Below, piece by piece: positions 8,993-18,162 of a stretch of DNA of 64,000 nt; positions within the stretch are counted from its first letter, which is position 1; each line of letters starts with the position of its first letter. A program made the position numbers and the translations under genes. The DNA is from Alkalinema sp. FACHB-956. Lineage in GTDB: Bacteria; Cyanobacteriota; Cyanobacteriia; Leptolyngbyales; Leptolyngbyaceae. Under the pieces are notes generated by a model. That model was given only the letters and a program-made list of their open reading frames with translations. It was not told where the DNA came from and did not search any database. The stretch covers positions 124,001 through 188,000 of the forward strand of contig NZ_JACJRC010000008.1 of the NCBI RefSeq assembly GCF_014697025.1, in the 5' to 3' direction.

Positions 8993-10456
8993 TTAAGTTG
9001 ACTCACCCTCCGATCGCACTAAAAACGCTGCCGTCTCCACATGGGGCGTCTGGGGAAAGAAATCCGCTGGTTGCACCCGTTGCAGTTGATACAAGCCATC
9101 TGCACAGAGAATTTTCAAATCCCGTGCCAGTGTCGCTGGGTTACAACTGATATAGACAATTTGGTTCGGTTGCCATTGACGTAACGTTGCTAGAACCCCG
9201 CCATCGCAGCCCTTCCGAGGGGGATCCAGAAGCACAACTTCTGGATGAATCTCCAAGGTAGGTAAAACCGTTTCCACCGCTCCCACATGAAATTCAGTAT
9301 TGTCAATCTGATTGTTCGCAGCGTTGATTTTTGCTTGATCGATCGCCGCCGCTTGCACCTCAATCCCAATAACTTGTTTCGCCTGTTTTGCCAGCGGTAA
9401 CGTCAAAGTTCCAATGCCACAATAGGCATCCACGATCGTTTCCTGCCCTTGCAGATTAAGTTCTTGGCGAACGACTTGGAGTAACGCTTCCGCCTGCTCG
9501 GTATACACCTGAAAAAAAGTATCCGGCCCAATCTGGAACGTCAGGTCTGCAAAGGTTTCTTCCAAATACCCTTGCCCCGCAATACAAAAGGTTTCCGGCC
9601 CAAAAATGGCATTGGTTTTGCCGGGATTGAGATTTAAACACACCCCCACTAAGCCAAATCGCTGCATCCAAGCCGATGCCTGGGGCCAGAGATCATTAAT
9701 TTTGCGATCCTTGGCCACGATCGTCAGCAACACATCCCCTGTGCGCCGTCCCACCCGCAAACTGAGATGCCGGATATTGCCTTGATGGGTTTTCTCGTCA
9801 TAAATCGGCCATTTCCGCTTGCCAATATCCTGCTTAACCGCTTCCAGAATGGGATTAAACTGTTGGTCTTGAATCGGACATTGGTTCAGATTGACAATCT
9901 GGTGACTTCCCTTCTGGTAATAGCCCGCAATCACCCGGCCATGGACGATCGACCGCTGGGGATCCGCAGGTGGAGCTGAACGATCCACTGGCCCACTTTG
10001 CCGCTCTGCGATGCCCAAGGGGTAAGTCGATTTGTTGCGATAGTCAAACGCAGCCCCGATCGTCAGGACGGGATCAACCTCGACCTCACTAAACCCACCA
10101 ATCCGCTGCAAGGCTTGGCGCACCTGATTACGTTTCGCCTCCAATTGGTACTCATAGTTCACATGCTGCCACTGACACCCGCCACACTTATCAGCCACAA
10201 TACAGCTAGGCCGAATCCGGTGGGGGGACGCTTCTAGGAGTTCTTGAACTTTGCCGTGGGCGTACTGGGGTTTGACACGCAACAACCGAACGCTGACCCG
10301 ATCGCCCGTCACCGTATCCGGCACAAACACTACCCGATCGTCCATCCGACCCACGCCATCACCACTATCGCTCAAATCCGTAATGGTGACTTCAACCAAC
10401 GCCCCCTGTTGCCAGGAACCAGATCGATCGGACACAGATGGTGAATCAGGGGACAT
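8993..10456 (-). CDS. rlmD: 23S rRNA (uracil-C5)-methyltransferase RlmD/RumA family
   Basis: SAM-dependent m5U methyltransferase of 23S rRNA. The 487 residues show an N-terminal TRAM domain (about 12-72: VEVTITDLSDSGDGVGRMDD), the 4Fe-4S cluster motif C-x5-C-GG-C (CIVADKCGGCQWQH, about 82-95) with a fourth Cys in NLNQCPIQD, and a C-terminal Rossmann domain with VDAYCGIGTLTLPLAKQAK, LLDPPRKGC and the nucleophile-containing YISCNPATLARDL. Whether it targets U1939 or another uracil cannot be told from sequence alone. It converges with the KGK gene; tRNA-Phe lies upstream on the same strand. Confidence 0.93.
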   Translation of the reverse strand: MSPDSPSVSDRSGSWQQGALVEVTITDLSDSGDGVGRMDDRVVFVPDTVTGDRVSVRLLRVKPQYAHGKVQELLEASPHRIRPSCIVADKCGGCQWQHVNYEYQLEAKRNQVRQALQRIGGFSEVEVDPVLTIGAAFDYRNKSTYPLGIAERQSGPVDRSAPPADPQRSIVHGRVIAGYYQKGSHQIVNLNQCPIQDQQFNPILEAVKQDIGKRKWPIYDEKTHQGNIRHLSLRVGRRTGDVLLTIVAKDRKINDLWPQASAWMQRFGLVGVCLNLNPGKTNAIFGPETFCIAGQGYLEETFADLTFQIGPDTFFQVYTEQAEALLQVVRQELNLQGQETIVDAYCGIGTLTLPLAKQAKQVIGIEVQAAAIDQAKINAANNQIDNTEFHVGAVETVLPTLEIHPEVVLLDPPRKGCDGGVLATLRQWQPNQIVYISCNPATLARDLKILCADGLYQLQRVQPADFFPQTPHVETAAFLVRSEGEST

Positions 10457-10590
10457 AAATAAAACGGCTAAAGAACGATCGGTAGACAGTACTCACCTAG
10501 GAGTTAAAGTGCCATACCTTAAGAGTGAATGCACTGAAACGTCGAGTTACTGATGTTCAAACCATCAGTGACTCCAATTAATTTTTTGAA

Positions 10591-10663
<73 letters not shown>

Positions 10664-11027
10664 TTGCTTGCTCTCTTGCGAGCGCTTAATTAAATTAACA
10701 AACCCTTCCAAGTTTTGCAACCCCTTTCGGAAAATTTCTGAAACTTTTTTTAGACAGCCAAAAAGGTAAGCCGCTGTAGAGGGCATTCCAGGCTGTTTTA
10801 GAGTAAGCTTGAGGCAAACTTCTGGAAAAGCTTGCCACTTTTCTGTTCTCCGCCTACAGGCTCTCCGCCTAAATCCTGACCCAATGCGGACAAGGTTGCT
10901 TGAATCGTTCCGTTAACACTCCTTGGGATCGGGATGCAGGGCAGGGGCAGAATCCGGAAATCGGGTAACGTGCTAGGCTTCCTTTGCCAAATTTATTTAG
11001 GATTGGTCATTTCTAGTCTAAAAGTCT
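10664..11027. other. Spacer between tRNA-Phe and VKOR gene
   Basis: About 360 bp without a gene. It contains two near copies of CTCCGCCTA at about 10848-10877 and an AT-rich segment (CCAAATTTATTTAGGATTGG) just upstream of the VKOR start, which is the probable promoter zone. No clear ribosome-binding site precedes the VKOR ATG. Confidence 0.4.
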
Positions 11028-12026
11028 ATGATTCGCCGACGCTCTACGCCTTGGATCCACCGCTGGTCACGCCCCATCATTGGGGGCATCGCCACCTTAG
11101 GGGTGCTCAATACGGCCTACCTCACCTATCTGCGTTTTTTTGCAGTGGGTGATTCTTGTCCAACCCAAACCTGTGCTGTGTTAGCTAGCCGCTATGCCAC
11201 TGTCTTTGGGCAACCGCTCTCTTTGTTTGGACTACTCGCTTATTTAGCGATCGCCGTTTTGGCCCTCAGTCCCCTGCTATTTAAAGGCGAGGACAGCCTT
11301 TCGACCCGCAAGAAACTGGAAGATAGCACTTGGCCACTTCTCTTTCTAGGCACAACGGCCATGCTGGTCTTCAGTGGCTACTTGATGTATGTCATGTTCT
11401 CGGAATTCGTCTTCGGAGGCCGAGCGTTGGGGTGGGGCGGGATTTGTCCCTTCTGTCTGTTCTCCGCCGTCTGTGCCACTGCAATGTTTGTGTTGTGCTT
11501 GCTGGGACGGGATTGGGACGATCGCGGCCAACTGGCCTTTATGGGCGTCATTATCAGTATGGTGACGCTGGTGAGCACCCTCGCGATTTATGCTCCACAA
11601 CAGGAGACCGCCGGTGCTGGCACGATCGGGGATGCCCAGGGGAATGTTTATTTCTTGGTAGATGCCACATCGGGCGAATCTGAAGTCCAACTTGCCAAGC
11701 ACCTGAAGCAATCTGGAGCCAAAATGTATGGTGCTTTTTGGTGTCCTCACTGCTGCGAACAAAAGCAGTTATTTGGCAAAGAAGCCATGAAGGAATTGGA
11801 GTACGTGGAATGTGGAGAGGGTGGAAAAAATGCCCAACTCAACACTTGCAAAACGTCCTTAGAGGCAGCCGCTAAACAAACGGGACAAGCACCCGGATTT
11901 CCCACTTGGTCTGTCGGTGACAAATACTATTCTGGACGGCAAACCCTCGCTGAGTTAGCGAAAAATTCAGGATACACCGGGCCACAGAATTTTAAGAATG
12001 AGTTTCGTGTCTGTCGTCAACCTTAA
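11028..12026 (+). CDS. Vitamin K epoxide reductase-thioredoxin fusion
   Basis: Membrane disulphide-generating enzyme, the cyanobacterial counterpart of DsbB plus DsbA. It takes electrons from the fused thioredoxin-like domain and passes them to quinone, promoting disulphide formation on the lumenal/periplasmic side. Residues 1-200 form the VKOR part: loop cysteines C44 and C49 (CPTQTC), then the active CPFC at C140/C143 in a transmembrane helix. The C-terminal domain has FWCPHC (C239/C242) and a cis-Pro segment GFPTWSV. An extra Cys follows CPHC (CPHCC). The region between Cys in 'NTCKTSLEAAAKQTGQAPGF' and the cis-Pro looks about ten residues longer than in homologues I remember. A 14-bp tandem array begins at the stop codon. 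Confidence 0.93.
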   Translation: MIRRRSTPWIHRWSRPIIGGIATLGVLNTAYLTYLRFFAVGDSCPTQTCAVLASRYATVFGQPLSLFGLLAYLAIAVLALSPLLFKGEDSLSTRKKLEDSTWPLLFLGTTAMLVFSGYLMYVMFSEFVFGGRALGWGGICPFCLFSAVCATAMFVLCLLGRDWDDRGQLAFMGVIISMVTLVSTLAIYAPQQETAGAGTIGDAQGNVYFLVDATSGESEVQLAKHLKQSGAKMYGAFWCPHCCEQKQLFGKEAMKELEYVECGEGGKNAQLNTCKTSLEAAAKQTGQAPGFPTWSVGDKYYSGRQTLAELAKNSGYTGPQNFKNEFRVCRQP

Positions 12027-12104
12027 GTCGCACCCCTTAAGTCATCCCCCTTCAGTCACGCATCTTCAGTCACACCTCTTCAGTCGCTAACCTTAAGTCA
12101 CCGC
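12021..12104 (+). repeat. Tandem array, 6 x 14 bp, spanning the VKOR stop codon
   Basis: Six consecutive degenerate 14-mers of the form CCTTAAGTCGCACC / CCTTAAGTCATCCC / CCTTCAGTCACGCA. The first unit contains the TAA stop of the VKOR gene (12024-12026). No transcript or protein role is evident. Confidence 0.95.
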
Positions 12105-12146
12105 AACCCCTAACAAGTCAGAGTCACTAGCCCCCAGTAATCAACG

Positions 12147-12178
12147 GAGCAGAGGATATTCCTTCTCTGCTCTTTTTT
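12147..12178 (+). terminator. Intrinsic terminator downstream of VKOR
   Basis: GAGCAGAG (12147-12154) pairs perfectly with CTCTGCTC (12165-12172) across a 10-nt loop, followed by TTTTTT at 12173-12178. It overlaps the last two bases of the convergent response regulator gene. Confidence 0.85.
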
Positions 12179-12851
12179 ATGGCTCGATCGGTTCTGCAAC
12201 GGTGCGATCGATCGGAGGTTTATGGCCATGTTCAAAGGCATAGCGAACTAACTGCGATCGATTTTCCAGTTGTAATTTATTGAGAATATTGCTGAGATGG
12301 GTTTGTACAGTGCGGGGACTGACAAAGAGGTGTTCACCAATTTGCTTATTGGTATAGCCTTGGATCACTTGCCAGAAAACTTTCTCTTCGGCAGGCGTTA
12401 AGGGCAGGGGATGGGGAGCGGATTGGGGTTCCGGTGGGTTGCTGACCTGCTGAAGTAGACGAATAATTTCGGCATGGGTTCGGCGCGATCGCTCCAGCTG
12501 TGCTTCAATCTTGGCGAGCAGTTCACGGGGTTCAAAGGGTTTGATTAAGTAATCATCTGCCCCCATGGAATGGCCCTGAACCCGATCTTCGATGTCTGCC
12601 CGACTCGATAGAAAGATAAAGGGGAGGAGCTGCCCAATCCGGCTCGATCGAACCCGTCGGCAAAATTCGTAGCCATCCATTTCGGGCATCAGGACATCGG
12701 AAACAATCACGTCTGGAGGATCCTGCTCAAACAGGGCTAGGGCATCCAGCCCAGAAGCGGCATCTTGTACACAATAGCCCCGTTTACTCAGATAGCGGCT
12801 GAGGGCTGTCCGGAGCGTGGTGTCATCATCAACAACAAGAATTTTTTTCAT
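12177..12851 (-). CDS. NarL/LuxR-type response regulator, 224 aa
   Basis: Two-component DNA-binding regulator. I start it at MKKILVVDDDTTLRTALSRY (12851); the frame is open to 12923 but the extra 24 residues lack family character. The receiver domain (1-120) has the acidic pair DDD, the phospho-acceptor Asp in VIVSDVLMPEMDGYEF, the switch Ser/Thr (FLSS) and Lys (YLIKPF). The LuxR HTH (about 150-210) reads LTPAEEKVFWQVIQGYTNKQ IGEHLFVSPRTVQTHLSNIL. A coiled linker joins the two domains. No kinase gene is adjacent, so its partner is unknown. It resembles the Ycf29/ManR-like regulators of cyanobacteria, but the exact orthologue is not clear. Confidence 0.92.
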   Translation of the reverse strand: MKKILVVDDDTTLRTALSRYLSKRGYCVQDAASGLDALALFEQDPPDVIVSDVLMPEMDGYEFCRRVRSSRIGQLLPFIFLSSRADIEDRVQGHSMGADDYLIKPFEPRELLAKIEAQLERSRRTHAEIIRLLQQVSNPPEPQSAPHPLPLTPAEEKVFWQVIQGYTNKQIGEHLFVSPRTVQTHLSNILNKLQLENRSQLVRYAFEHGHKPPIDRTVAEPIEP

Positions 12852-12971
12852 GCGGAGGTGTCCTCGATCGGACAGAGTTGGAATAACAAGGTTGCACTGT
12901 TTCTGTAGTGCTAGGATGCCCAATTCACAACCTAGAATCGAAAATCATCGAAAATTCAACCCCGCTCAATT

Positions 12972-13019
12972 CACTGTTGAGGGCGCTGTTAAGGGCACTG
13001 TTAAGGGGCCTGTTGAGGC
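12972..13019 (+). repeat. Tandem array, 4 x 12 bp
   Basis: Four units: CACTGTTGAGGG, CGCTGTTAAGGG, CACTGTTAAGGG, GCCTGTTGAGGC. It lies in the 373-bp divergent spacer (12852-13224) between the response regulator and the anchored hypothetical gene. The rest of the spacer shows no gene. Confidence 0.93.
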
Positions 13020-13224
13020 AACGCAATGCTTCCTCCGGATTACGCCCAACAATTGTGGAATTGATTAACTTTCCCAGCCCGCCATCCAGCGAACACGCAG
13101 TGAGCGAATACATAGAATACATAACAAAACTAGACGCATCAGGGCTGCGCCTCCAAAGCATTCTCGGGAATCCCCAGAGAAGCACTTGTATCCATCTGGA
13201 ACCCTGTTTTGAGGAATCCGCATC

Positions 13225-13905
13225 ATGATGAAACGCATGGTATTCATTGGGTTGGGATTATTGGGAACGATGTGTTCTGGGCTCGCGATCGCCTATCAGC
13301 AAGCCACAAGTTTGCCCGCTGGGTATGAAAATCCAGCCCAAAACCCCCTCCCTGCACCAGACACCCTCCAAGCGGCGGCCCAACCCATCGAGCAAAAGCT
13401 GCGATCGCTGAACTCAGAAAATTCCTCCGTCAGCTTAAGCCCAGCCGAAGTCAAGGTTCTCGTCGCCGCTACCATCAGCCAAATCAGTCAACAGGTCAAA
13501 GCCTCTACCGCCATTAAAGGTGTTCATACCACACTAGAGAATCAGCAACTTCAGGCAGGGGCTGTGGTTGACCTCGCGGAGTTACAGCAAAGTCAGTTAT
13601 CTCGCCAGGAAAAGGCCCTGCTGCAGGACACGATCCAGCGGATTCCAGGCTTTCAAGATCGCCAAATCTATCTCGGGATTTCAGGTAAACCTCGAATTGT
13701 CCATGGCCAAATTCAACTTGATCCAGAGACTCAAGTCAAAGTGGGCAATCTCAGTTTTTCACTCCAGCAAATTGCCCAGCGCGTTGGCGTTCCGCCAGAA
13801 CAAATCCAAGCCCAAATTAACCGAACCTTACCTCAATTTCCATCTGAAATGTCTGCCAGTTCTGTGGAAGTTGAGAACGATCGAGTGGTGATTCGTCGAA
13901 ATTAG
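13225..13905 (+). CDS. Membrane-anchored or exported hypothetical protein, 226 aa
   Basis: Starts at tandem ATG ATG codons (MMKRMVFIGLGLLGTMCSGL); GAGGAA lies about 10 bp upstream. The N-terminus is an uncleaved anchor or signal peptide ending near AIAYQQATS. The rest is soluble, Gln/Leu-rich and periplasm-facing by inference. A helix-rich half (residues 60-130: SPAEVKVLVAATISQISQQV) is followed by a half with 'IYLGISGKPRIVHGQIQLDP' and a final helix pair. The layout resembles small cyanobacterial thylakoid or plasma membrane-associated proteins, but I do not recognise the family. The nearest neighbours are a divergent regulator upstream and the convergent exoD-like gene. Confidence 0.75.
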   Translation: MMKRMVFIGLGLLGTMCSGLAIAYQQATSLPAGYENPAQNPLPAPDTLQAAAQPIEQKLRSLNSENSSVSLSPAEVKVLVAATISQISQQVKASTAIKGVHTTLENQQLQAGAVVDLAELQQSQLSRQEKALLQDTIQRIPGFQDRQIYLGISGKPRIVHGQIQLDPETQVKVGNLSFSLQQIAQRVGVPPEQIQAQINRTLPQFPSEMSASSVEVENDRVVIRRN

Positions 13906-14054
13906 GCGCGATCGAACACAAGGTTTAAACAATATTCAGTCGCAGGATAAAAGATTCAGTCAAAGCACAAAGATTCATACCGTTGTGAAGTCTCAGCAAT
14001 CCACTGGAGCACCCAAGTAGATGGATAGGACAGTTAACAGTGGGTTTGGAAGTC

Positions 14055-14678
14055 CTAAAAAAGTTTATGGAAATACTCGATCGCTTGGCAAAAGATAATC
14101 CACATTGCACCCGTAATGCTGGCAAAAAAAACGGTTGTGAGGGCCGTCATGCCTAGCCCAATCAGCATCAGCAATCCATCATCTTCTAATAATCCAATGA
14201 CCAACGCTTCGATCGTATAGGCAGGTAATAGATTCGTCAGTGGAATGGGCAAGGGAAGCGCCATTAATGTTGCATTCCAAGCCATACACAGACCCACCAA
14301 ACGGCGGATATTCCGGTTATGACTCACACGAACCAATCGCATTTGAGAAAACTTTTCAACAGGATAGAGAACTCGTTCAATATTTTTAAGTAATCCCTGG
14401 GATAACTTCGGCGACATTTCCAACTGTGCCAAACGATGGGGTAACCAAGGCTGTTTAGCCCCCAATGCTAACTGCAAGCCCATCAAGATCGTGCCTGCTC
14501 CCATTAAGGTGGAAAATCCCGCTAATGGAATGGGTACTGGAATCAACATCGGTAGGGTGAGAAGTCCGCTCAAAATGCCAAATCCCTGTTCGCCAGTGCG
14601 CTCCAACAAGGTTGCAATCGAAAGAGGCGTGTCTGAATGTTCTTCGAGCAAACCTTGAATGGTTACAGAGAGCTTCAT
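14055..14678 (-). CDS. ExoD family membrane protein
   Basis: The 207-residue form starts MKLSVTIQGLLEEHSDTPLS (ATG at 14678). A GTG at 14741 would extend it by 21 residues, less likely. ExoD proteins were named for exopolysaccharide defects in rhizobia; their biochemical role is unknown. The family pattern is present: an N-terminal cytoplasmic helix with LLERTGEQGFGILSGLLTLP, then MLIPVPIPLAGFSTLMGAG, and three further hydrophobic segments, including MALPLPIPLTNLLPAYTIEA and the C-terminal FFASITGAMWII. Probably a plasma-membrane protein. Confidence 0.9.
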   Translation of the reverse strand: MKLSVTIQGLLEEHSDTPLSIATLLERTGEQGFGILSGLLTLPMLIPVPIPLAGFSTLMGAGTILMGLQLALGAKQPWLPHRLAQLEMSPKLSQGLLKNIERVLYPVEKFSQMRLVRVSHNRNIRRLVGLCMAWNATLMALPLPIPLTNLLPAYTIEALVIGLLEDDGLLMLIGLGMTALTTVFFASITGAMWIIFCQAIEYFHKLF

Positions 14679-14897
14679 ATGGGCAGGGATAAAAGAGCGC
14701 GATAGCAAAAGAACCTTATGGGATAGAATTCCCGCTGACACAGGTCAATTCCGCAATAAAATTCTCGAAAAACGATATAAGAACCCGATCGAACCAAAAG
14801 CTTCCTTTCAACCAATACCAAAATCGAAAACCAAACAAATCGATTTTTGATTGCAACCTAGGGGTGATGGCTCTCTAAATTTCCCTACTCTGCGGGA

Positions 14898-14950
14898 CGC
14901 AGAACGCCAAGAAGCAGAACTCTAGAAGCAGAACGCCAGAAGCAGAATTC
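14898..14950 (+). repeat. Tandem array, about 4 x 14 bp
   Basis: Degenerate units built on AGAAGCAGAACGCC, directly consecutive. They lie in the 514-bp divergent-side spacer between the exoD-like gene and bioD (14679-15192). The remainder of the spacer is unremarkable and has no gene. Confidence 0.88.
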
Positions 14951-15192
14951 CACCAAGAGACTTGCAAGCCGTTCAGAGCAATTTTCTCCGATTTCTTGGC
15001 AGAGTCCTTCCATCAGGCGCTAGGGGATCTAGAGGAAATCGGATTTACAGCTCGGATCTGTAGTCTTGATCAATCAATTTACTCCGGAATCTTGCTTCTG
15101 TTGTAACCTTCTTTTCCTAATAAAATCGGTTCGCAATAGTTTTGTAACAGACTGGATCGATCCTTGCGATTCCTTTGTGGGCAGGCATTGAC

Positions 15193-15903
15193 CTAACCCG
15201 TCGGGGTCAAAGAACTGAAGCTAGCTAGCGGAAGCAATTTCTCAAGGGCCAAATCTGAGGCGATGGTGGCAAGCTGGTTGAGATTCGTCGGATCTTCTAG
15301 GTGAGGCAAGACGCCCAAAACGGGCAAGCGGGTCAACGTTTCAATCAGCGCAATGTTCGCCCATTGATCGACTTCATCAGCCGTGACGGGCGTGATACAG
15401 TTCAGCACAATCCCTTTCAGGTGAACCCGCGATCGTTCTGCCAGAGCGACATTGGCTACCGCTTGCCCGATCGCGCCCAGCTTAACCGGAACCACCAGCA
15501 CCGCAGAAAGTCGCCAATCCCAGGCTAAGTCGGCCACAGTGGTCTCGTGGGTAACGGGTGACCCCAATCCCCCCAGACCCTCTACTAGCACAAAATCATG
15601 GTTTTGCACTAGCTGAGTATAGGTATGCCAGACGAGATCGAGGGGAATCGATCGGCCTTCTCGATCCGCTGCCAAGGGGGGCGCTAAGGGAGCTGCAAAC
15701 TGCAGGGGGTTAGCTAGGGTGAGGTGAGCACTGGCTGAGAACAGCCGCTGGTAATGCTCACGATCGCCCACCCCGGTTTGAATCGGTTTCAAAATTCCCA
15801 GCGATCGGGGTTGACAGTAAAGCTGCCAATAGGCCGCTAACGCAGAGGTTAGCACCGTCTTACCCGCATCGGTATCCGTTCCCGTAATTAACAGTGCATT
15901 CAC
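15193..15903 (-). CDS. bioD: Dethiobiotin synthetase
   Basis: ATP-dependent carboxylation of diaminopelargonate to dethiobiotin, the penultimate step of biotin synthesis. Residues show the P-loop GTDTDAGKTVLTSALAAYW, the substrate loop ILKPIQTGVGD, and 'DFVLVEGLGGLGSPVTHE' with the family VEGxGG motif. Start choice: AAGGAG lies nine bases upstream of the GTG at 15903 (VNALLITGTDTDAGK), a better distance than for the in-frame TTG at 15909. Length is 236 aa, normal. No other bio genes are in the window; cyanobacteria often scatter them. Confidence 0.93.
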   Translation of the reverse strand: MNALLITGTDTDAGKTVLTSALAAYWQLYCQPRSLGILKPIQTGVGDREHYQRLFSASAHLTLANPLQFAAPLAPPLAADREGRSIPLDLVWHTYTQLVQNHDFVLVEGLGGLGSPVTHETTVADLAWDWRLSAVLVVPVKLGAIGQAVANVALAERSRVHLKGIVLNCITPVTADEVDQWANIALIETLTRLPVLGVLPHLEDPTNLNQLATIASDLALEKLLPLASFSSLTPTG

Positions 15904-15975
15904 CCGCAATTTCTCCTTCGCACCGTATACCCGCCATTGTACGGGATCATGCTAGCATCCCTTTTCCATGACATC

Positions 15976-16005
15976 GGAGTTTATTCCCGAGGAGTTTATT
16001 CCCGA
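15976..16005 (+). repeat. Direct tandem duplication, 2 x 15 bp
   Basis: GGAGTTTATTCCCGA occurs twice without a gap in the short spacer between the kinase gene and bioD. Confidence 0.95.
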
Positions 16006-16083
16006 TGCCCTCCAACCGCCCACTAAAGGGAATGCTCCACTGAATGGGAGGATCCACCCAAGCAGTGACCATTGATGGCCCCC

Positions 16084-18006
16084 TTACCTCACACTGACCG
16101 TCAACGTAAATTCCGCAGGTTCATTGGCGCTAACATCAATCTGATAGTCCCCGGTATCGGCCACAGGATTTTCCCAAGACTTCCCACCCCCTTCCAGCGG
16201 ACTCCCATCGGGACGCCGCACAATGAAAGCTCCACTGCCTTGGAGGTTAATACTGAGCGCCTGACCCGATTGGATGCTGAGTAGATAGCGGCGAATGACT
16301 CGGCCATCCGTGCGACCTTGAATTTGGGCAGAGCTTTGTCCTTGCGAAAAGGAAATTCGTTCAGTTTTGACCTCGGCTTCAGAGGGCGGGGTTGGATCGG
16401 TGCTGGGAGAAGGCGACACGGATGGAGATGGGGAGGGCACGATCGGATTGGCCAACTTCAGTTCCAACTTAAAGTCCGATTTCGACAAACCTTGGACCGT
16501 CTTAAGTTGCACAGCATAGCTGCCATTGAAGGGCAATTCTCCTTCCCAGAACGGCACCCGTTTTGCCCGATCGAGGGGTTGGTCATCGGGCCCCAGAATC
16601 GTCATCAGTACCCCTTCTCCGCCCAGGGCTGCCGTCAAGGTTTGCCCCTGTTTCCCAGCAAAGTTAAAGGTGAGGGTTTGATTGGCTTGGAGAGGGCCTG
16701 TGCGGGTGACGGGCTTGTCTGGCGTCAAATCCACCCGCTGGCTAATCTCCACATTGGTTGGGCTGGGACTGGGCTTTGGCGTTTTGCTGGCGCTGGGACT
16801 AGGACTCGCGCTAATGGTAACAGTTGGGGTTGGAGAGGGCTGATTTTGAGAATTGGATCCTAGCGATCGGGCAATGACCCAGGAGCCAATCCCGACCAAA
16901 GAGACCACGCCCACACCAATCAGCCCCACCGACCAGGGATCATCCCACAGGGAACTGCGCGTCGGGGAACTCGTCGGGGTCGATCGCCGCTGACCCGCGT
17001 TGGCACCCAGATTGGAGCCCGCATATTCAGTCCCTTCGGGGGGACGGCCAATGGCCACCGTTGCCATCTGGGAGGGCTGGGCAGTTGGGGGCTGAGCGGG
17101 CAGAGTCACGGGACCGCCGGGAGGCGTTGGGGAAAAATGACTTGGATCGGCTTGATAGGTACCCGGTTGACCCAAGTTTTGCAGAGCTTGTTGGACTTCC
17201 AGGGCGGACTGGAACCGCTGACTGGGGGTATAGCTCAACATCCGATTCACAATTTGCGCAAAGGCTGGCGACACCTGACACCAACGCTGCCAATGCCAGG
17301 TCATCGTACTGTCATCGAGGAGTTCCTGGGGTTCCCGTCCAGTCAACAGCACCACGACCGTCACCGCCAAGGCATAGAGATCGCTGTTAGGGTAGGCTCG
17401 GCCCGTCTGCATCTGCTCGATCGGGGCATAGCCCAGCTTACCCACGGTGGTAGATTGTTTCAGCGTATCTGGCACCTGAATCCGCGTTGCGAGTTCCTTG
17501 ACCACACCAAAGTCAATCAGCACAGGGAGCCGATCGCGTTCCCGCAAAATCACATTATCTGGCGCAATGTCGCGGTGGATAATGCCCTTGCCATGGAGAT
17601 AGGCCAGTACTGGCAACACCTGCTGCATCAGTTGAATGATTTCCGGTTCCGAAAAGACATAGCCCTGGCTTTTCCGTTCTTCCAGCAAGGCGCGATAGGT
17701 CTTGCCATCCACATAATCCTGCACCAGGAAAAATCGCTGATTTTCCTCAAACATGGCGCGGAATTGCGGAATTTGAGGATGCTGAATCTGGTAGAGGATT
17801 TGGGCTTCGCGCTGAAATAGTTCCTTGGATTTTTCCAAGGCGTACTCCCCCGTTTGGGGCAACACCAATTCCTTCAAGGCACAAGGCTCATTAAAGCGAG
17901 CTTGATCTTCAGCGAGATAGGTTCTCCCAAAACCGCCTTGGCCCAAGATGCTCAGTAAGCGATATCGGCTTTGAAGAACAGTCCCTATCGAAATCGGTGG
18001 TTGCAT
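16084..18006 (-). CDS. Serine/threonine protein kinase with extracytoplasmic domains, 640 aa
   Basis: Hanks-type kinase. Residues 12-275 form the kinase domain: glycine loop GQGGFGRTY (22-30), ATP-binding Lys45 in ALKEL, catalytic loop HRDIAPDN (144-151) with Asp146, and DFG at 165-167. A Pro/Ser/Thr linker leads to one transmembrane helix near 355-380 (VGLIGVGVVSLVGIGSWVIA). Outside the membrane are two copies of a bacterial pre-peptidase C-terminal-like beta domain (about 430-520, with LTFNFAGKQGQTLTAALGG; and about 555-640, with FSQGQSSAQIQGRTDGRVIR), separated by a Ser/Pro-rich spacer. All key residues for activity are intact. The extracytoplasmic beta domains suggest sensing of a wall or sugar ligand, which is inference. 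Confidence 0.92.
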   Translation of the reverse strand: MQPPISIGTVLQSRYRLLSILGQGGFGRTYLAEDQARFNEPCALKELVLPQTGEYALEKSKELFQREAQILYQIQHPQIPQFRAMFEENQRFFLVQDYVDGKTYRALLEERKSQGYVFSEPEIIQLMQQVLPVLAYLHGKGIIHRDIAPDNVILRERDRLPVLIDFGVVKELATRIQVPDTLKQSTTVGKLGYAPIEQMQTGRAYPNSDLYALAVTVVVLLTGREPQELLDDSTMTWHWQRWCQVSPAFAQIVNRMLSYTPSQRFQSALEVQQALQNLGQPGTYQADPSHFSPTPPGGPVTLPAQPPTAQPSQMATVAIGRPPEGTEYAGSNLGANAGQRRSTPTSSPTRSSLWDDPWSVGLIGVGVVSLVGIGSWVIARSLGSNSQNQPSPTPTVTISASPSPSASKTPKPSPSPTNVEISQRVDLTPDKPVTRTGPLQANQTLTFNFAGKQGQTLTAALGGEGVLMTILGPDDQPLDRAKRVPFWEGELPFNGSYAVQLKTVQGLSKSDFKLELKLANPIVPSPSPSVSPSPSTDPTPPSEAEVKTERISFSQGQSSAQIQGRTDGRVIRRYLLSIQSGQALSINLQGSGAFIVRRPDGSPLEGGGKSWENPVADTGDYQIDVSANEPAEFTLTVSVR

Positions 18007-18162
18007 AGTCTTGGCGATGACTGAACGGTAGAACGTACTCTGGAATGAATCCTGAAACTAATCAAGTCTACCCGACCTAGCAAAATGTGACGCGAGAGAA
18101 TCCCAACATTTCTCCGGTGGACGGAATATCTTGCAGGGGGGCAGGATGCTGAGGGATCAAGC

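Noticed and set aside
12925-13185. 86-codon reverse frame with ALNSALNS repeats
   Set aside because: The repeats in the protein simply reflect the 12-bp DNA array; no start signal, and it lies in a divergent promoter region.
13065-13247. 60-codon reverse frame overlapping the start of the anchored hypothetical gene
   Set aside because: No ribosome-binding site and no family; the plus-strand gene has a clear signal/anchor N-terminus.
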